Origin: Mesoflavibacter sp. | GTDB lineage: Bacteria > Pseudomonadota > Alphaproteobacteria > UBA8366 > Aestuariispiraceae | Direction of reading: 5' to 3' | Assembly: GCA_017792345.1 (NCBI GenBank) | Contig: CP051228.1 | Location: 3,812,148-3,876,147 of the forward strand | Length of the DNA: 64,000 nt | Shown: one piece after another, positions 33,981 to 42,965 of the stretch | How positions within the stretch are numbered: the first letter of the stretch is position 1 | Layout: each line of letters starts with the position of its first letter | The notes under the pieces: model-generated | The model's input: the letters and a program-made list of their open reading frames with translations, nothing else | What the model was told of the DNA's origin: nothing | Databases searched by the model: none | Translations under genes and position numbers: made by a program

Positions 33981-35618
33981 TTAGACCGTGCGCTCTTTCG
34001 GGAAATGCATGCTTGCGGTGGTGCCAACGCCCACTTCACTGGCAAGGGTCAAAGACCCGTCATGTAGTCGCATCAGATCGCGGGCAATGCTAAGACCAAG
34101 CCCGGTACCGGGCCGAGATGTCTTCATGTCATTGTGCCCGGATTGAAAGAAGGGAGAGAAGACCCGGTCCAGATCTTCGGCGGGAATGCCGCGTCCCTTG
34201 TCGGTTACGTCAATTCGAATGCCGCCGGTGTTTTCAAGAAGGACGCGAACCGTGATCTCCCCTCCGTCGGAATGCTTAGCCGCATTCGACAGAAGGTTTA
34301 TCAACACTTGCCGCAGCCGAAAGCCATCCGCTTTCAATTTTGGCAGGTCCGGCTCGATCTCCCTGCGAAGCTTGAGTTTCAACTGGCCGGCATTGGTTGA
34401 TGGTACCCCCATATCCGACAGGGAGAGTTGGGAGACATCATCCAGCACTTGTACAATGTCCACTTCCGACTCCCGCAATTCAATGCTGCCGGCCTCCATT
34501 TTCGACACGTCGAGAATGTCCTCGATCAGCTGCCGCAGATGCTGGCCGCTGCCGAAAATATCCTCGGCGTATTGGCGGTATCGAACAGACAGCGACCCCA
34601 GCATCTCCTTCGACATTATCTCGGAGAACCCTATGATCGCGTTCAACGGGGTTCGGAGCTCGTGGGTCATCTTCGCGAAAAATGCGGATTTTGCGGTATT
34701 GGCTGCCAACGCAGACCGGAACCACATCGTATAGACTGTGCCCGAGGCGAGCAGCATGACGGCTGTTGCTATGACCACGGCAGGCAATAGTTGGTATATC
34801 AAGGCATCGCCTGGCCGGGGATGTTCCCACGTTGCCCAGGCGACAGCGGATCCGTCTAGTGCCGGAATAGGAAACGCTTCATGATTGGGTGCCTGTGTTT
34901 GGAATTCGAGCCCACCCAAATCGTATAATCCGGCCAGCCCGCGCTCAATTGCCCGGTCCAACTCTCGATGGAACAACAGGATTGGTCGGGCCGCTTCGGC
35001 GGTCTCTTGCGGTGCTGGCTTGGACGGTGTGATGGCCGCGGCAGAAATCAGAAACACGCGATCGCCAAAACTAATGAATGAGGTGACCGTCCCCCGGTAG
35101 TCTGTGGGTGCGGATTGAATCTGGTCAACTATCGACTTGGAATGCTTGCCCAAAAAGGATTGCGCGTCTGTGGGGAGGCGCTTGTCGGCATTGTAGACAA
35201 ACACTGTACGAAGATCCGGATCCAGAACATATGTTCCGGAGTGCCCGTATTCGGTTCGAAGGTGCTTCCCAATGGTTTGGCCCGCCCAATTGGCATCGAT
35301 GCCCGTGCGCACCATCTTATTCAGATCGTCCCGCCCCGCATAATCGAGCGTCCGTCCGGCCAAGTCCTGTGAGAGGGCCTGCAAAGCTGTTGCCAGGAGA
35401 TGTTGAGAAACTGTCTGAGCCGACTCGTCCAGTTTCCGGGCGCTGAACAGTGTTACGTAGGCGATGGAACCAAGTGCAATGGCGAAAATTACCACGCATA
35501 TAAGCAAAGGTTGGACGAGGAAGCGTTTACGTACGAACTCATTGACCCCGGAGCCAACATGATCGCTCATTTCTTCACCCGGCATGAAGCGATGAATCAA
35601 TCTACGAATAATATGCAT
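33981..35618 (-). CDS. Membrane sensor histidine kinase with CHASE4-like domain
   Basis: A 545-aa kinase. Two membrane helices (about 35-57 and 275-298) enclose a periplasmic domain with the CHASE4-like pattern TALQALSQDLAGRTLDYAGRDD. Then come HisKA with THELRTPLNAIIGFSE (H319) and HATPase_c with LINLLSNAAKHS, DKGRGIP and GTGLGLSIARDL. It autophosphorylates on His in response to an unknown external signal. No response regulator lies next to it; the nearest in the window is the TPS-locus regulator, about 10 kb away, and pairing them would be a guess. The 262 bases downstream (33719-33980) hold no gene. Confidence 0.92.
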   Translation of the reverse strand: MHIIRRLIHRFMPGEEMSDHVGSGVNEFVRKRFLVQPLLICVVIFAIALGSIAYVTLFSARKLDESAQTVSQHLLATALQALSQDLAGRTLDYAGRDDLNKMVRTGIDANWAGQTIGKHLRTEYGHSGTYVLDPDLRTVFVYNADKRLPTDAQSFLGKHSKSIVDQIQSAPTDYRGTVTSFISFGDRVFLISAAAITPSKPAPQETAEAARPILLFHRELDRAIERGLAGLYDLGGLEFQTQAPNHEAFPIPALDGSAVAWATWEHPRPGDALIYQLLPAVVIATAVMLLASGTVYTMWFRSALAANTAKSAFFAKMTHELRTPLNAIIGFSEIMSKEMLGSLSVRYRQYAEDIFGSGQHLRQLIEDILDVSKMEAGSIELRESEVDIVQVLDDVSQLSLSDMGVPSTNAGQLKLKLRREIEPDLPKLKADGFRLRQVLINLLSNAAKHSDGGEITVRVLLENTGGIRIDVTDKGRGIPAEDLDRVFSPFFQSGHNDMKTSRPGTGLGLSIARDLMRLHDGSLTLASEVGVGTTASMHFPKERTV

Positions 35619-35751
35619 CGGGAATGATATTACATGCTGCCAGTACCTGTGACTAGGTGGCGTTAGGTAGCTGAGCCAGTGTTCGGATTCTCGGATACGT
35701 AACGCGCGTTGGGCGGTCTAACTCCCTGAAACTGACGGTCCAGCGGCCAAT

Positions 35752-36555
35752 TCAGACCGCCGCTTTCAGCGCTTCGCCCTCGTACTTCGCCAGACAATCA
35801 TCCCCCACCGCCGTCACCGGCGTCAGGTCGCGGTGATGTTTGTAGTCGGGTCGCTTGTCCGAGGTCAGGGCGTTCGAGACCGGGTTGACGATCAGGGAGA
35901 AGATGCCGCGGTCCCAGGGGGACATGTTGTTGGGGGAGCCGTGGATCAGCGTGTCGTGGAAGATCAGGACCGTGCCCGGCTTGCCCTTGGCCGAAACAAT
36001 GGTGGAGCTTGAGATCGTTTCGCGGACGCGGTCGATTTCCGTCACCCAGAGCGGATAGCTGGTCGTCTGGTCGTCCAGCCATGCCTTGTGTTCCGGGCCC
36101 TTGTGGGAGCCGGGGACGAAATAGAGCGGGCCGTTGAACTCGTTCACCTCGTCCAGCAGGATATGCAGGTTGATCGCCTCCGGGCGCGGCACGCCGTCTT
36201 CGCCGTGATGGGTCGCGAAATCGGTGTGCCATTGCCAAATCTCGCCGGAGAAGGCGGCCTTCACATTGACCTTCACCTGCTGAATGTAGAACGGCTCGTC
36301 CAGGATCTGGCGCGCCGGTTCGATCAGACGCGGGTGCCGGACCAGATCGGCAAACAGCGGATCGCGCAGATGCAGGCCCATCGCCGTGCGCACCGCGCCC
36401 GATCCGCGTTCGATGACGTTGGCATCTGAGTTATCGGAGAACAGGGCAGGCAGCCGCGACTGAATGGCGGCGACTTCCGGCGGCGAGAAAACCTCAGGCA
36501 GGATCAGAAATCCATCGCGGTCGAGCTGCGCCAATTGGTCGGTGGAAAGCGTCAT
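35752..36555 (-). CDS. Phytanoyl-CoA dioxygenase (PhyH)-family Fe(II)/2OG oxygenase
   Basis: A 267-aa PhyH-family enzyme with the iron facial triad in place: H110 and D112 in WQWHTDFATHHG, distal H205 in DTLIHGSPNN, and R216 eleven residues later for 2-oxoglutarate. Family members hydroxylate small molecules such as phytanoyl-CoA, ectoine or secondary metabolites; the substrate is unknown. A LysR gene starts 100 bases away on the other strand and probably regulates it. A degraded copy of the same gene lies at 25829-26147. Confidence 0.9.
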   Translation of the reverse strand: MTLSTDQLAQLDRDGFLILPEVFSPPEVAAIQSRLPALFSDNSDANVIERGSGAVRTAMGLHLRDPLFADLVRHPRLIEPARQILDEPFYIQQVKVNVKAAFSGEIWQWHTDFATHHGEDGVPRPEAINLHILLDEVNEFNGPLYFVPGSHKGPEHKAWLDDQTTSYPLWVTEIDRVRETISSSTIVSAKGKPGTVLIFHDTLIHGSPNNMSPWDRGIFSLIVNPVSNALTSDKRPDYKHHRDLTPVTAVGDDCLAKYEGEALKAAV

Positions 36556-36655
36556 TTTCCGGTCCCCGTTTCGTGTTCCGATGCCGCCATGATTGACGCG
36601 AAGCAGTTTCGGGACAATGAGTATTATCTGATCAATTGTTCGGAAAAACTATACG

Positions 36656-37552
36656 ATGAAACGGGCCCTTCCGCCATTGAGGGCGGTTCAGTATTTCGAA
36701 CGCGCTGCGGAGCGGGAGAGTTTCACCGTTGCTGCCGAGGATCTGGCGGTCTCGAAAGGGTCGGTCAGCCAGCAGGTCCGGCTTCTGGAAACCTATCTGG
36801 GTGTCCGGTTGTTTAGAAAATCCGGTCGTAAGGTCGCCCTGACAGATGCCGGGCGGCGCTATCATTCGGCGGTGCGCAACGCTCTGAACATTCTGGAGGC
36901 GGAGACGGAGCGGACGGTCGGGGCACGGAAACGATCGACCCTTAGGATCACCGCCTTGCCCGCCTTCGCCTCGGTCTGGCTGGTGCCCAGGCTGGACGCG
37001 TTTCAGAAATTGTACCCCCACCTGGATATCGAAATTTCCGCCGATGCGGAAATCGTCGACTTCAACCGCTCTGATGCCCAGATCGGCATCCGCTATGGCG
37101 GGCCGGAGCTGGCGGGGCTGGACCGGGTACGGCTGGGGACGGACAGGCTGATCCCGGTCTGCGCGCCGTCCTATCCGGACGCGGTCGGGCTGGAGACGCC
37201 GCGCGATCTGAACCGCTGCCGCCTGCTGCACGATACCTACTGGCGCAGTGACTGGCCACGCTGGCTTACTGCCTCCGGGGCGGAGGATTGTGGTGGCCGC
37301 GACAGCCAGTTCTACACCCATTACAGCATGGCCATCGACGCCGCCCGGGCCGGGGCTGGCGTGGCGATGGGGCATGGGATGCTGATCCGGGATTTGTTGG
37401 CGCGGGGCGACCTCGTCTCCCCGTTCGAACAGACGATCGAGGCGGAGGAGGGGTATTACGTCGTGATCCCCGAACGGGCGCGGCATATAGAATATGTCCG
37501 CCGGTTCCGCGATTGGCTTCAGGACGCCATGACGGGGCAGGATGGTATCTGA
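36656..37552 (+). CDS. GcvA-like LysR-type regulator divergent from phyH
   Basis: A 298-aa LysR protein of the GcvA subgroup: opening RALPPLRAVQYFERAAERESFTVAAEDL and GSVSQQVRLLETYLGVRLFRKSGR in the winged helix, then the effector domain with SDAQIGIRYGG typical of GcvA-type members. The 100-base gap to the PhyH gene should contain its operator. Its target is inferred from position only. Confidence 0.92.
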   Translation: MKRALPPLRAVQYFERAAERESFTVAAEDLAVSKGSVSQQVRLLETYLGVRLFRKSGRKVALTDAGRRYHSAVRNALNILEAETERTVGARKRSTLRITALPAFASVWLVPRLDAFQKLYPHLDIEISADAEIVDFNRSDAQIGIRYGGPELAGLDRVRLGTDRLIPVCAPSYPDAVGLETPRDLNRCRLLHDTYWRSDWPRWLTASGAEDCGGRDSQFYTHYSMAIDAARAGAGVAMGHGMLIRDLLARGDLVSPFEQTIEAEEGYYVVIPERARHIEYVRRFRDWLQDAMTGQDGI

Positions 37553-37691
37553 ACCGGTGGCTTCCGCTCATCAGCCATAAGACCCCAATATTTCCGCCTA
37601 TACTCAACCGGCCGGATGATTTGGAATCGGCCACGAGTGGCATCTCAAGTCGTGTCAAAACAGGGCGGAAAGCCTATCGGGCTGATTATTC

Positions 37692-37719
37692 TTGAATATT
37701 TTGGGTGGATCACTATTTA
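37692..37719 (+). promoter_or_regulatory. Candidate promoter of the cold-shock gene
   Basis: TTGAAT (37692-37697) and TATTTA (37714-37719) are 16 bases apart, about 140 bases before the cold-shock start. This would give the long 5' leader typical of csp mRNAs. A 6-bp-stem hairpin at about 37811-37832 lies in that leader. The rest of 37553-37860 shows nothing else. Confidence 0.35.
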
Positions 37720-37860
37720 AGAAGCACGTTTTGAAGTCGCTTTAGTGATCGTGATTATCCGCCTAGCCGGACGACCAAGTTTCCTTCTCCGACATTTCGA
37801 GCGTGTTCAGGCCCGCCGCATTCGGCGCGGGCCAATCCATCTGTCGTGAAAGGAATAGTC

Positions 37861-38070
37861 ATGACCACGGGTACTGTTAAATGGTTCAACGCCACCAAAG
37901 GCTTCGGTTTCATTCAGCCGGAAGACGGCTCGAACGACGCCTTCGTTCACATCAGCGCCGTCGAACGGTCGGGTCTGAGCGACCTGGTCGAAGGTCAGCG
38001 CGTGAAGTTCGAACTGATTGCCGGCCGTAACGGCAAAATGGCCGCGGAAAATCTGTCTCTGGCGGATTGA
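37861..38070 (+). CDS. CspA-family cold-shock protein
   Basis: A 69-aa single cold-shock domain beginning MTTGTVKWFNATKGFGFI (RNP1 KGFGFI) with RNP2 AFVHIS. It binds single-stranded nucleic acid and acts as an RNA chaperone. ATG 37861 is preferred, with AAAGGA 8 bases upstream; ATG 37846 is in frame but has none. The leader of about 300 bases suggests post-transcriptional control, as for other csp genes. Confidence 0.95.
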   Translation: MTTGTVKWFNATKGFGFIQPEDGSNDAFVHISAVERSGLSDLVEGQRVKFELIAGRNGKMAAENLSLAD

Positions 38071-38161
38071 CCGGACGGGGCGGCCATCTGGTCGCCCCTG
38101 CCGCCCCAATCTGCCGGTCGTTCGGACCGGCTGGGATAACTAACAGAAAGTTGAGTGCGTT

Positions 38162-38341
38162 ATGAGTACGGAAGCACAGTTTTTGTTGCGATATGGTTTG
38201 CAGAATTTCGTTCGTTTTTCGGAATCCGGCACTGGGTGCCATTTCGCGATTGATGGAACGGAAAGCCGCAAGATGATCAATCACGCCGCCTGTCTCATCA
38301 CCGAGATGTATGGCGCGGATTCCTCTATCCGTATCGTCTGA
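38162..38341 (+). CDS. Hypothetical 59-aa protein
   Basis: An ORF starting MSTEAQFLLRYGLQNF and ending SIRIV, with a mixed hydrophobic/polar sequence and single Cys residues at about 26 and 44. It matches no family I know. Support for its being real: it is followed within 6 bases of its stop by a strong hairpin, and it does not overlap another gene. The ribosome-binding site is weak (AGAAAG). It could instead be a structured downstream RNA of the csp unit. Confidence 0.45.
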   Translation: MSTEAQFLLRYGLQNFVRFSESGTGCHFAIDGTESRKMINHAACLITEMYGADSSIRIV

Positions 38342-38346
38342 TCCAT

Positions 38347-38379
38347 CCGGGGCGGGCGCATTGCGCTCTGCCGCCCCGG
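38347..38379 (+). terminator. Strong hairpin after the 59-aa ORF
   Basis: CCGGGGCGG (38347-38355) pairs perfectly with CCGCCCCGG (38371-38379), and the loop itself contains GCGCATTGCGC. No T-run follows immediately. A second hairpin with a perfect 9-bp stem (38402-38410 and 38417-38425) lies 22 bases on. Together they probably end the csp/59-aa transcript. Confidence 0.5.
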
Positions 38380-38427
38380 CGATTATCGACTGCCAGACCG
38401 GATGCGCCGTTTCACGACGGCGCATTT

Positions 38428-38453
38428 GCTGTATCTAGAGGCTGTATCTAGAG
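38428..38453. repeat. 13-bp perfect tandem duplication
   Basis: GCTGTATCTAGAG occurs twice in direct succession (38428-38440, 38441-38453), just before the start of the HI0933-like gene. Probably replication slippage; it lies outside the coding region when ATG 38480 is used. Confidence 0.85.
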
Positions 38454-38479
38454 GCTGGGCCACGCAATTCGGGTGCCGA

Positions 38480-39661
38480 ATGAAATCCTATGATGTGATC
38501 GTACTGGGCGCCGGGGCGGCCGGGCTGATGTGCGCCGCTGGGGCGGTCAAGCGCGGCCGTCGTGTTCTGGTCCTGGATCACGCCAAGAAGCCGGGCGAAA
38601 AGATCCTGATTTCCGGCGGCGGTCGCTGCAATTTTACCAATCTGCATACGACACCGGCCAACTTCCTGTCGCGCAATCCGCATTTCTGCAAATCGGCGCT
38701 GAAACGCTATACGCAGTACGATTTCATCGACCTCGTCGAGAGGTACGGCATCGCCTATCACGAAAAGGATCTGGGGCAGTTGTTCTGCGACCACACGGCG
38801 AAGGACATCGTCGCCATGCTGTTGGCCGAGGCGGAGGGGGCGGAGGTCCGGACCCGGACCGCCATTCGCGCCGTCGCGAAACCGGATCCAGCCATACGCG
38901 CATTTCAGGTCGAGACGGAGGACGGGGATTTCGAAGCCGAATCCCTGGTCGTCGCGACCGGCGGACCGGCCATCCCGCAGATGGGCGCGAGCGGCTTCGC
39001 TTATGAGCTCGCCGCCCAGTTCGGGATCGGCATCGTCGAGCCGCGTGCCGGTCTGGTGCCGCTGACTTTCGATGATCAGACACTTCAGGACCTGGAAGGC
39101 CTGTCCGGCGTCGCGGTCGACGCGTCGGCGGTCCTGGGCAGGACCCGGTTCGACGAGGCGCTGCTGTTCACCCATCAGGGGTTCAGCGGCCCGGTGATCT
39201 TGCAGATTTCCTCCTATTGGCGGGAAGGGGATACGCTGACCATCGACATGCTGCCGGGCGGCGACGCTTTCGCGCTGTTGAAGGAGGCCAAGCAATCCGT
39301 CTCAAAACGTGAGATTCAAACCGTCCTGGGGGAGATTCTGCCCAAGCGCCTGGCCCAGCGGATTGCGGAGATTACCGGCCTGCAGGGCCGCATGGCCGAA
39401 CTGCCGGACAAGGATCTGCGGCGCGCGGCGGATCGTATCAATGCCTGGCAGGTAACCCCCAGCGGCTCCCTGGGCCTGAAGAAGGCGGAGGTCACTCTGG
39501 GCGGGGTCGACACCGATTTCCTGTCCTCCAAGACAATGGAGGCGAAATCCATCCCCGGCCTCTATTTCATCGGCGAGGCGGTGGACGTGACCGGCCATCT
39601 GGGCGGTTTCAATTTCCAATGGGCCTGGGCGTCCGGCCATGCCTGCGGCGAGGTGGCCTGA
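38480..39661 (+). CDS. HI0933/YhiN-family FAD-dependent oxidoreductase
   Basis: A 393-aa flavoprotein of the YhiN/HI0933 family. N-terminal FAD motif VIVLGAGAAGLMCAAGAVKRG, family hallmark KILISGGGRCNFTN (about residue 44-57), and C-terminal GLYFIGEAVDVTGHLGGFNFQWAWASG that closes the FAD site. Family members are NAD(P)H-dependent reductases of uncertain substrate. The frame extends upstream to 38402 across hairpin and repeat sequence; ATG 38480 puts the Rossmann strand at the N-terminus. Confidence 0.92.
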   Translation: MKSYDVIVLGAGAAGLMCAAGAVKRGRRVLVLDHAKKPGEKILISGGGRCNFTNLHTTPANFLSRNPHFCKSALKRYTQYDFIDLVERYGIAYHEKDLGQLFCDHTAKDIVAMLLAEAEGAEVRTRTAIRAVAKPDPAIRAFQVETEDGDFEAESLVVATGGPAIPQMGASGFAYELAAQFGIGIVEPRAGLVPLTFDDQTLQDLEGLSGVAVDASAVLGRTRFDEALLFTHQGFSGPVILQISSYWREGDTLTIDMLPGGDAFALLKEAKQSVSKREIQTVLGEILPKRLAQRIAEITGLQGRMAELPDKDLRRAADRINAWQVTPSGSLGLKKAEVTLGGVDTDFLSSKTMEAKSIPGLYFIGEAVDVTGHLGGFNFQWAWASGHACGEVA

Positions 39662-39667
39662 TCCGGT

Positions 39668-41668
39668 TCATTGATCGATGCCGAGTTCCACCGCCGCCTT
39701 GTAGCCGCTATAGACCGCCGTCGCGATAATGCCGGGTGCGTCGCAATCGCCGATCCGGGCGACGCTTTTCGGGGCGCCTTCAACTCCGTCGGCGATGGCC
39801 TTCTTGAGCGCGCGATAAAGGGTGTCACTGGGCTCCCGCCGGGTCAGCGGCAGAACCCAATCGGCAGCGATCTCACCTTCCTGTCCGCTGAAAATGCAGG
39901 CGGTGATGCAATGGTCCGGTTCGATGCGTTCCAGGGTCCGGTTGGTCACAATCTCGACACCGGCATCGATCAAGGCCGCGACGGACTGGAACTGTTCGTT
40001 GGTATAGGCACCCCAGCCTGCCGGACGGCCGGCGGGCGTCACCAAAGTCACATCATGCCCTCTGGATCGCAGCAACAGGGCCAGGACGGATCCGAGATAA
40101 TAGTGGTCGTCGTCATAGATCAGGACCGGCCCGTCCGGGATCGCTTCGCCGCGCAGGATGGTGTCCGCGGTAAGGACCGTCGCCCCCGGCGCGGCCGGAA
40201 CCGGGGTATTGCGATGACGGCTGACCCCGTCCGTCGCCCATTCCGCGCCGGTTGCGGTCAGCACACGATCGGCGCCTACGGCCAGAACATCGTCCACTGA
40301 CAGGCGGCTTTCACGGAAAATCTCGACATTGGGCAGTTTGTCGATCTGCCCCAGGCGCCAGTCGCGGACACGCGCCCATTCGGACAGGCCGGGCAGGCGG
40401 CTTTCCAGGGTAACCCGGCCGCCCAGATCGCGCCCGGCCTCGGCCAGCATGACGTCGTGACCGCGCTGCCCAAGGATACGTGCCGCCTCCAATCCCGCAG
40501 GCCCCGCGCCGACAACCAGCACCTTTTCAGGTCTCCGGGCAAGGGCGACGCGCTCCGGATGCCAGCCGCGCCGGTACTCCTCGCCCATGGTCGGGTTCTG
40601 GGTGCAGCGGATGGGAACGCCAAGCGTGTTATGGGCATAGCAGACATTGCACCCGATGCATTCGCGGACGTCATCGACCCGTCCTTCCTCGATCTTCCGG
40701 GGCAGGAACGGATCGGCGATGGACGGGCGGGCGGCGCCGATCATGTCCTGGACGCCGGACCGCACGACCCGTGCCATTGTATCGGGGGACGTAAAGCGCC
40801 CCACCGCCGCGACCGGCTTTGTCGTCAATGCCTTGGCGCGAGCAATGCTGTCTTCCAGGGCACTTTCCTGGACGAAACGCGATGCCCCCATCTCAATACC
40901 GTAATCGTGGACGGTCAGATCCCAGAGATCCGGGTCCTCCGCCATCAAGCCGAAGGCATCGAAGCTTTCCGGATCGGACAGATCCGCCGTGAACCGGACC
41001 GCCAGCGCCGCCTTGTCCCCGATTGCATCGCGCGTCTCGGCAATCAGCTCCCGTACGATGCGCAGACGGTTTTCCAGCGACCCGCCATATTCGTCGGTCC
41101 GCGTATTGGTTTCGGGATCCAGGAATTCCGACAGCAGATAGCCATGTGTCGCATAGACATAGACGATGTCGAACCCGGCCTCGACCGCGCGCAGGGCGGC
41201 GTCGCGCTGCCATTTCAGGACATCGCGAATATCCTCCTTATCCAACGGCCGGCACTGGAACGGATGCAGCTGGTCCGTATTGGTCGGCGGCCGGCTGCGC
41301 AGACCCAGGGTCGGCAGTCGGCTGGCCATGTTGCCGATATAGTTGCCGCCGATCCACAGCTCCGCCCCGGCCAGTGCTCCATGCTCGTGTACGGCGTCGG
41401 TCATCAGGGCATTGGCGCGGATATCATCCTTGTCCCATAGCCGGGCATAGGGATAGGACCCATCGTCCGAACTGTCATGGACGGAGCAATACTCCGTACA
41501 GACCACGCCCCAGCCACCCTCTGCCTTCACGCCGCGCATCGCGGCCAGCATATTGGGCCTCAGCCATCCCATCCCGGTGCAATGCGGCACTTGGTAGAAC
41601 CGATTCTTTGCGGTGACGGGACCGATCCGGATCGGGTCGAACAGAATATCGTAACGGGCGTCGCGCAT
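39668..41668 (-). CDS. Trimethylamine-dehydrogenase-like FMN/[4Fe-4S]/FAD oxidoreductase
   Basis: A 666-aa enzyme with two parts. Residues 1-340 are an Old Yellow Enzyme-type FMN barrel (DILFDPIRIGPVTAKNRFYQVPH, EYGGSLENRLRIVRELI). The linker holds CIGCNVC with a fourth Cys in IRCTQNP (about 345-370), the [4Fe-4S] cluster. Residues 385-666 are an FAD/NAD-binding half starting VLVVGAGPAGLEAARILG. Trimethylamine and dimethylamine dehydrogenases and 2,4-dienoyl-CoA reductases share this layout; the pattern NRF(Y/V)QVPHC...GW leans to the amine dehydrogenases. ATG 41668 follows AGGTGAG. It stands alone, convergent with the HI0933-like gene. Confidence 0.88.
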   Translation of the reverse strand: MRDARYDILFDPIRIGPVTAKNRFYQVPHCTGMGWLRPNMLAAMRGVKAEGGWGVVCTEYCSVHDSSDDGSYPYARLWDKDDIRANALMTDAVHEHGALAGAELWIGGNYIGNMASRLPTLGLRSRPPTNTDQLHPFQCRPLDKEDIRDVLKWQRDAALRAVEAGFDIVYVYATHGYLLSEFLDPETNTRTDEYGGSLENRLRIVRELIAETRDAIGDKAALAVRFTADLSDPESFDAFGLMAEDPDLWDLTVHDYGIEMGASRFVQESALEDSIARAKALTTKPVAAVGRFTSPDTMARVVRSGVQDMIGAARPSIADPFLPRKIEEGRVDDVRECIGCNVCYAHNTLGVPIRCTQNPTMGEEYRRGWHPERVALARRPEKVLVVGAGPAGLEAARILGQRGHDVMLAEAGRDLGGRVTLESRLPGLSEWARVRDWRLGQIDKLPNVEIFRESRLSVDDVLAVGADRVLTATGAEWATDGVSRHRNTPVPAAPGATVLTADTILRGEAIPDGPVLIYDDDHYYLGSVLALLLRSRGHDVTLVTPAGRPAGWGAYTNEQFQSVAALIDAGVEIVTNRTLERIEPDHCITACIFSGQEGEIAADWVLPLTRREPSDTLYRALKKAIADGVEGAPKSVARIGDCDAPGIIATAVYSGYKAAVELGIDQ

Positions 41669-41844
41669 GGAAGACTCACCTGAACCGGATTGACGAACCA
41701 GGCGATTATTCCCAATGGCGGTGTGCCGTATCAATATTTATTTAAGCGGTTGTGCAAAATAATGTGCCGCGCGGGCTGGAATAAGAATGGCCGCCCCGTT
41801 GGTGACGAAGGACGGCCGTTCTATACGAAATCTGCGGCGATGAC

Positions 41845-42777
41845 CTATTGGCTCAAACTGGTATAGACGATGGCGAGCCAGGTCGGTTCGTCGATCAGCG
41901 CGGCCCAGCTTTTCCATTCTTCAGGCACGCCCGTTGCCTGAATATCTTCCAGGGATTTGCCGGCGGCGATCGCGTCGGAAACCAACGCCAGAGAGTCCTC
42001 CAGCATCCGGTGATAGACTCGCAAGTCCGCCTTTGTCGCGATCGGGCCATGGCCTGGGACGATGGTCACATCGTCGGGAAAGGCTGTCAGAATCCGGCCG
42101 ACATTCTGCGCCACGCCCTGGACGCTGCCGCCGTTCTCGACATCGACAAAGGGGAACAGGCCGTTGAAGAACAGGTCGCCTGTATGCACCACGTTGGATT
42201 TGGTGAAATAGACGACCGTGTCGGTATCGGTATGGCTGGCGGGGTAATGGACCAGCTGGATTTCCTCGCCGTTCAGATGGATCGACGCGGATTCGTCATA
42301 GGTGATGACGGGCAGGGCACTGTCCGGATTGGCTGGAAACGACATCCCGAATGCCTCGAGCTTTTGTTCGGTCGACAGGCGTTTTCGGACATTGGTGTGG
42401 GCGATGATGGTTGCGGACTTGCCCAATTCGGCATTCCCGCCGGCATGGTCGAAATGCCAATGCGTGTTGACGACGAAGCGCAGCGTGTCGCGGCCGCCCA
42501 ACGCGTCCAGTGCGGCGTTCAGCTTTTCCGTCATGGTCTGCAGCTTGTCGTCGATGATCAGCATCCCGTCCGGTCCGCTGGAAACGATGACATTGCCGCC
42601 CGAGAAGCCATTGATGCCGGACAGGACCGCCAGCGTGTCATTCAGCTTCGTCGTGCCGATCTGAATATCTTCGGCCTATACGCTTTGATGGGCTTCGTGG
42701 GCGGTCGCCGTGGCGATGCTTGAAACCGCGAAAAATCCAGCGAACGTCAGACGCGCCGCGATACCCCTGTTCTGCAT
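41845..42777 (-). pseudogene. Secreted metallo-beta-lactamase-fold hydrolase interrupted by amber codon
   Basis: The single frame from ATG 42777 to 41845 (311 codons) encodes a signal peptide (MQNRGIAARLTFAGFFAV..., cleavage near ATAHA/EAHQ) and, from codon 35 on, an MBL-fold enzyme: TKLNDTLAVLSG, then THWHFDHAGGN (the HxHxDH zinc site), HTGDLFFNG and VPGHGPI. A TAG at 42676-42678 sits at codon 34, exactly between signal peptide and domain. The sequence after TAG reads as the expected start of the mature domain. Translation could restart at ATG 42564 as a 239-aa unexported fragment. AGGAGG-like GGAGGG precedes ATG 42777. Confidence 0.85.
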
Positions 42778-42965
42778 GGTGGAACCCTCCTTACGGTTAG
42801 AAACCACAGATAAGATGAGGGGGGCGCCGATCAAGCGCGATGCGGCATTGCGGTGCGGCAATAATCCGGCTTCCCGCCTGCCGTCTGGACAAGAACCGGC
42901 ATCGCCGCTAACTAACCTCTTCCGCTCCGCCGGAGCGAATTGAAGGTATGTAAGGACCGAGAAAC

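Noticed and set aside
37553-37860. Long non-coding region before the cold-shock gene as a separate small RNA
   Set aside because: A long leader is normal for csp genes, and I saw no independent promoter-terminator pair.
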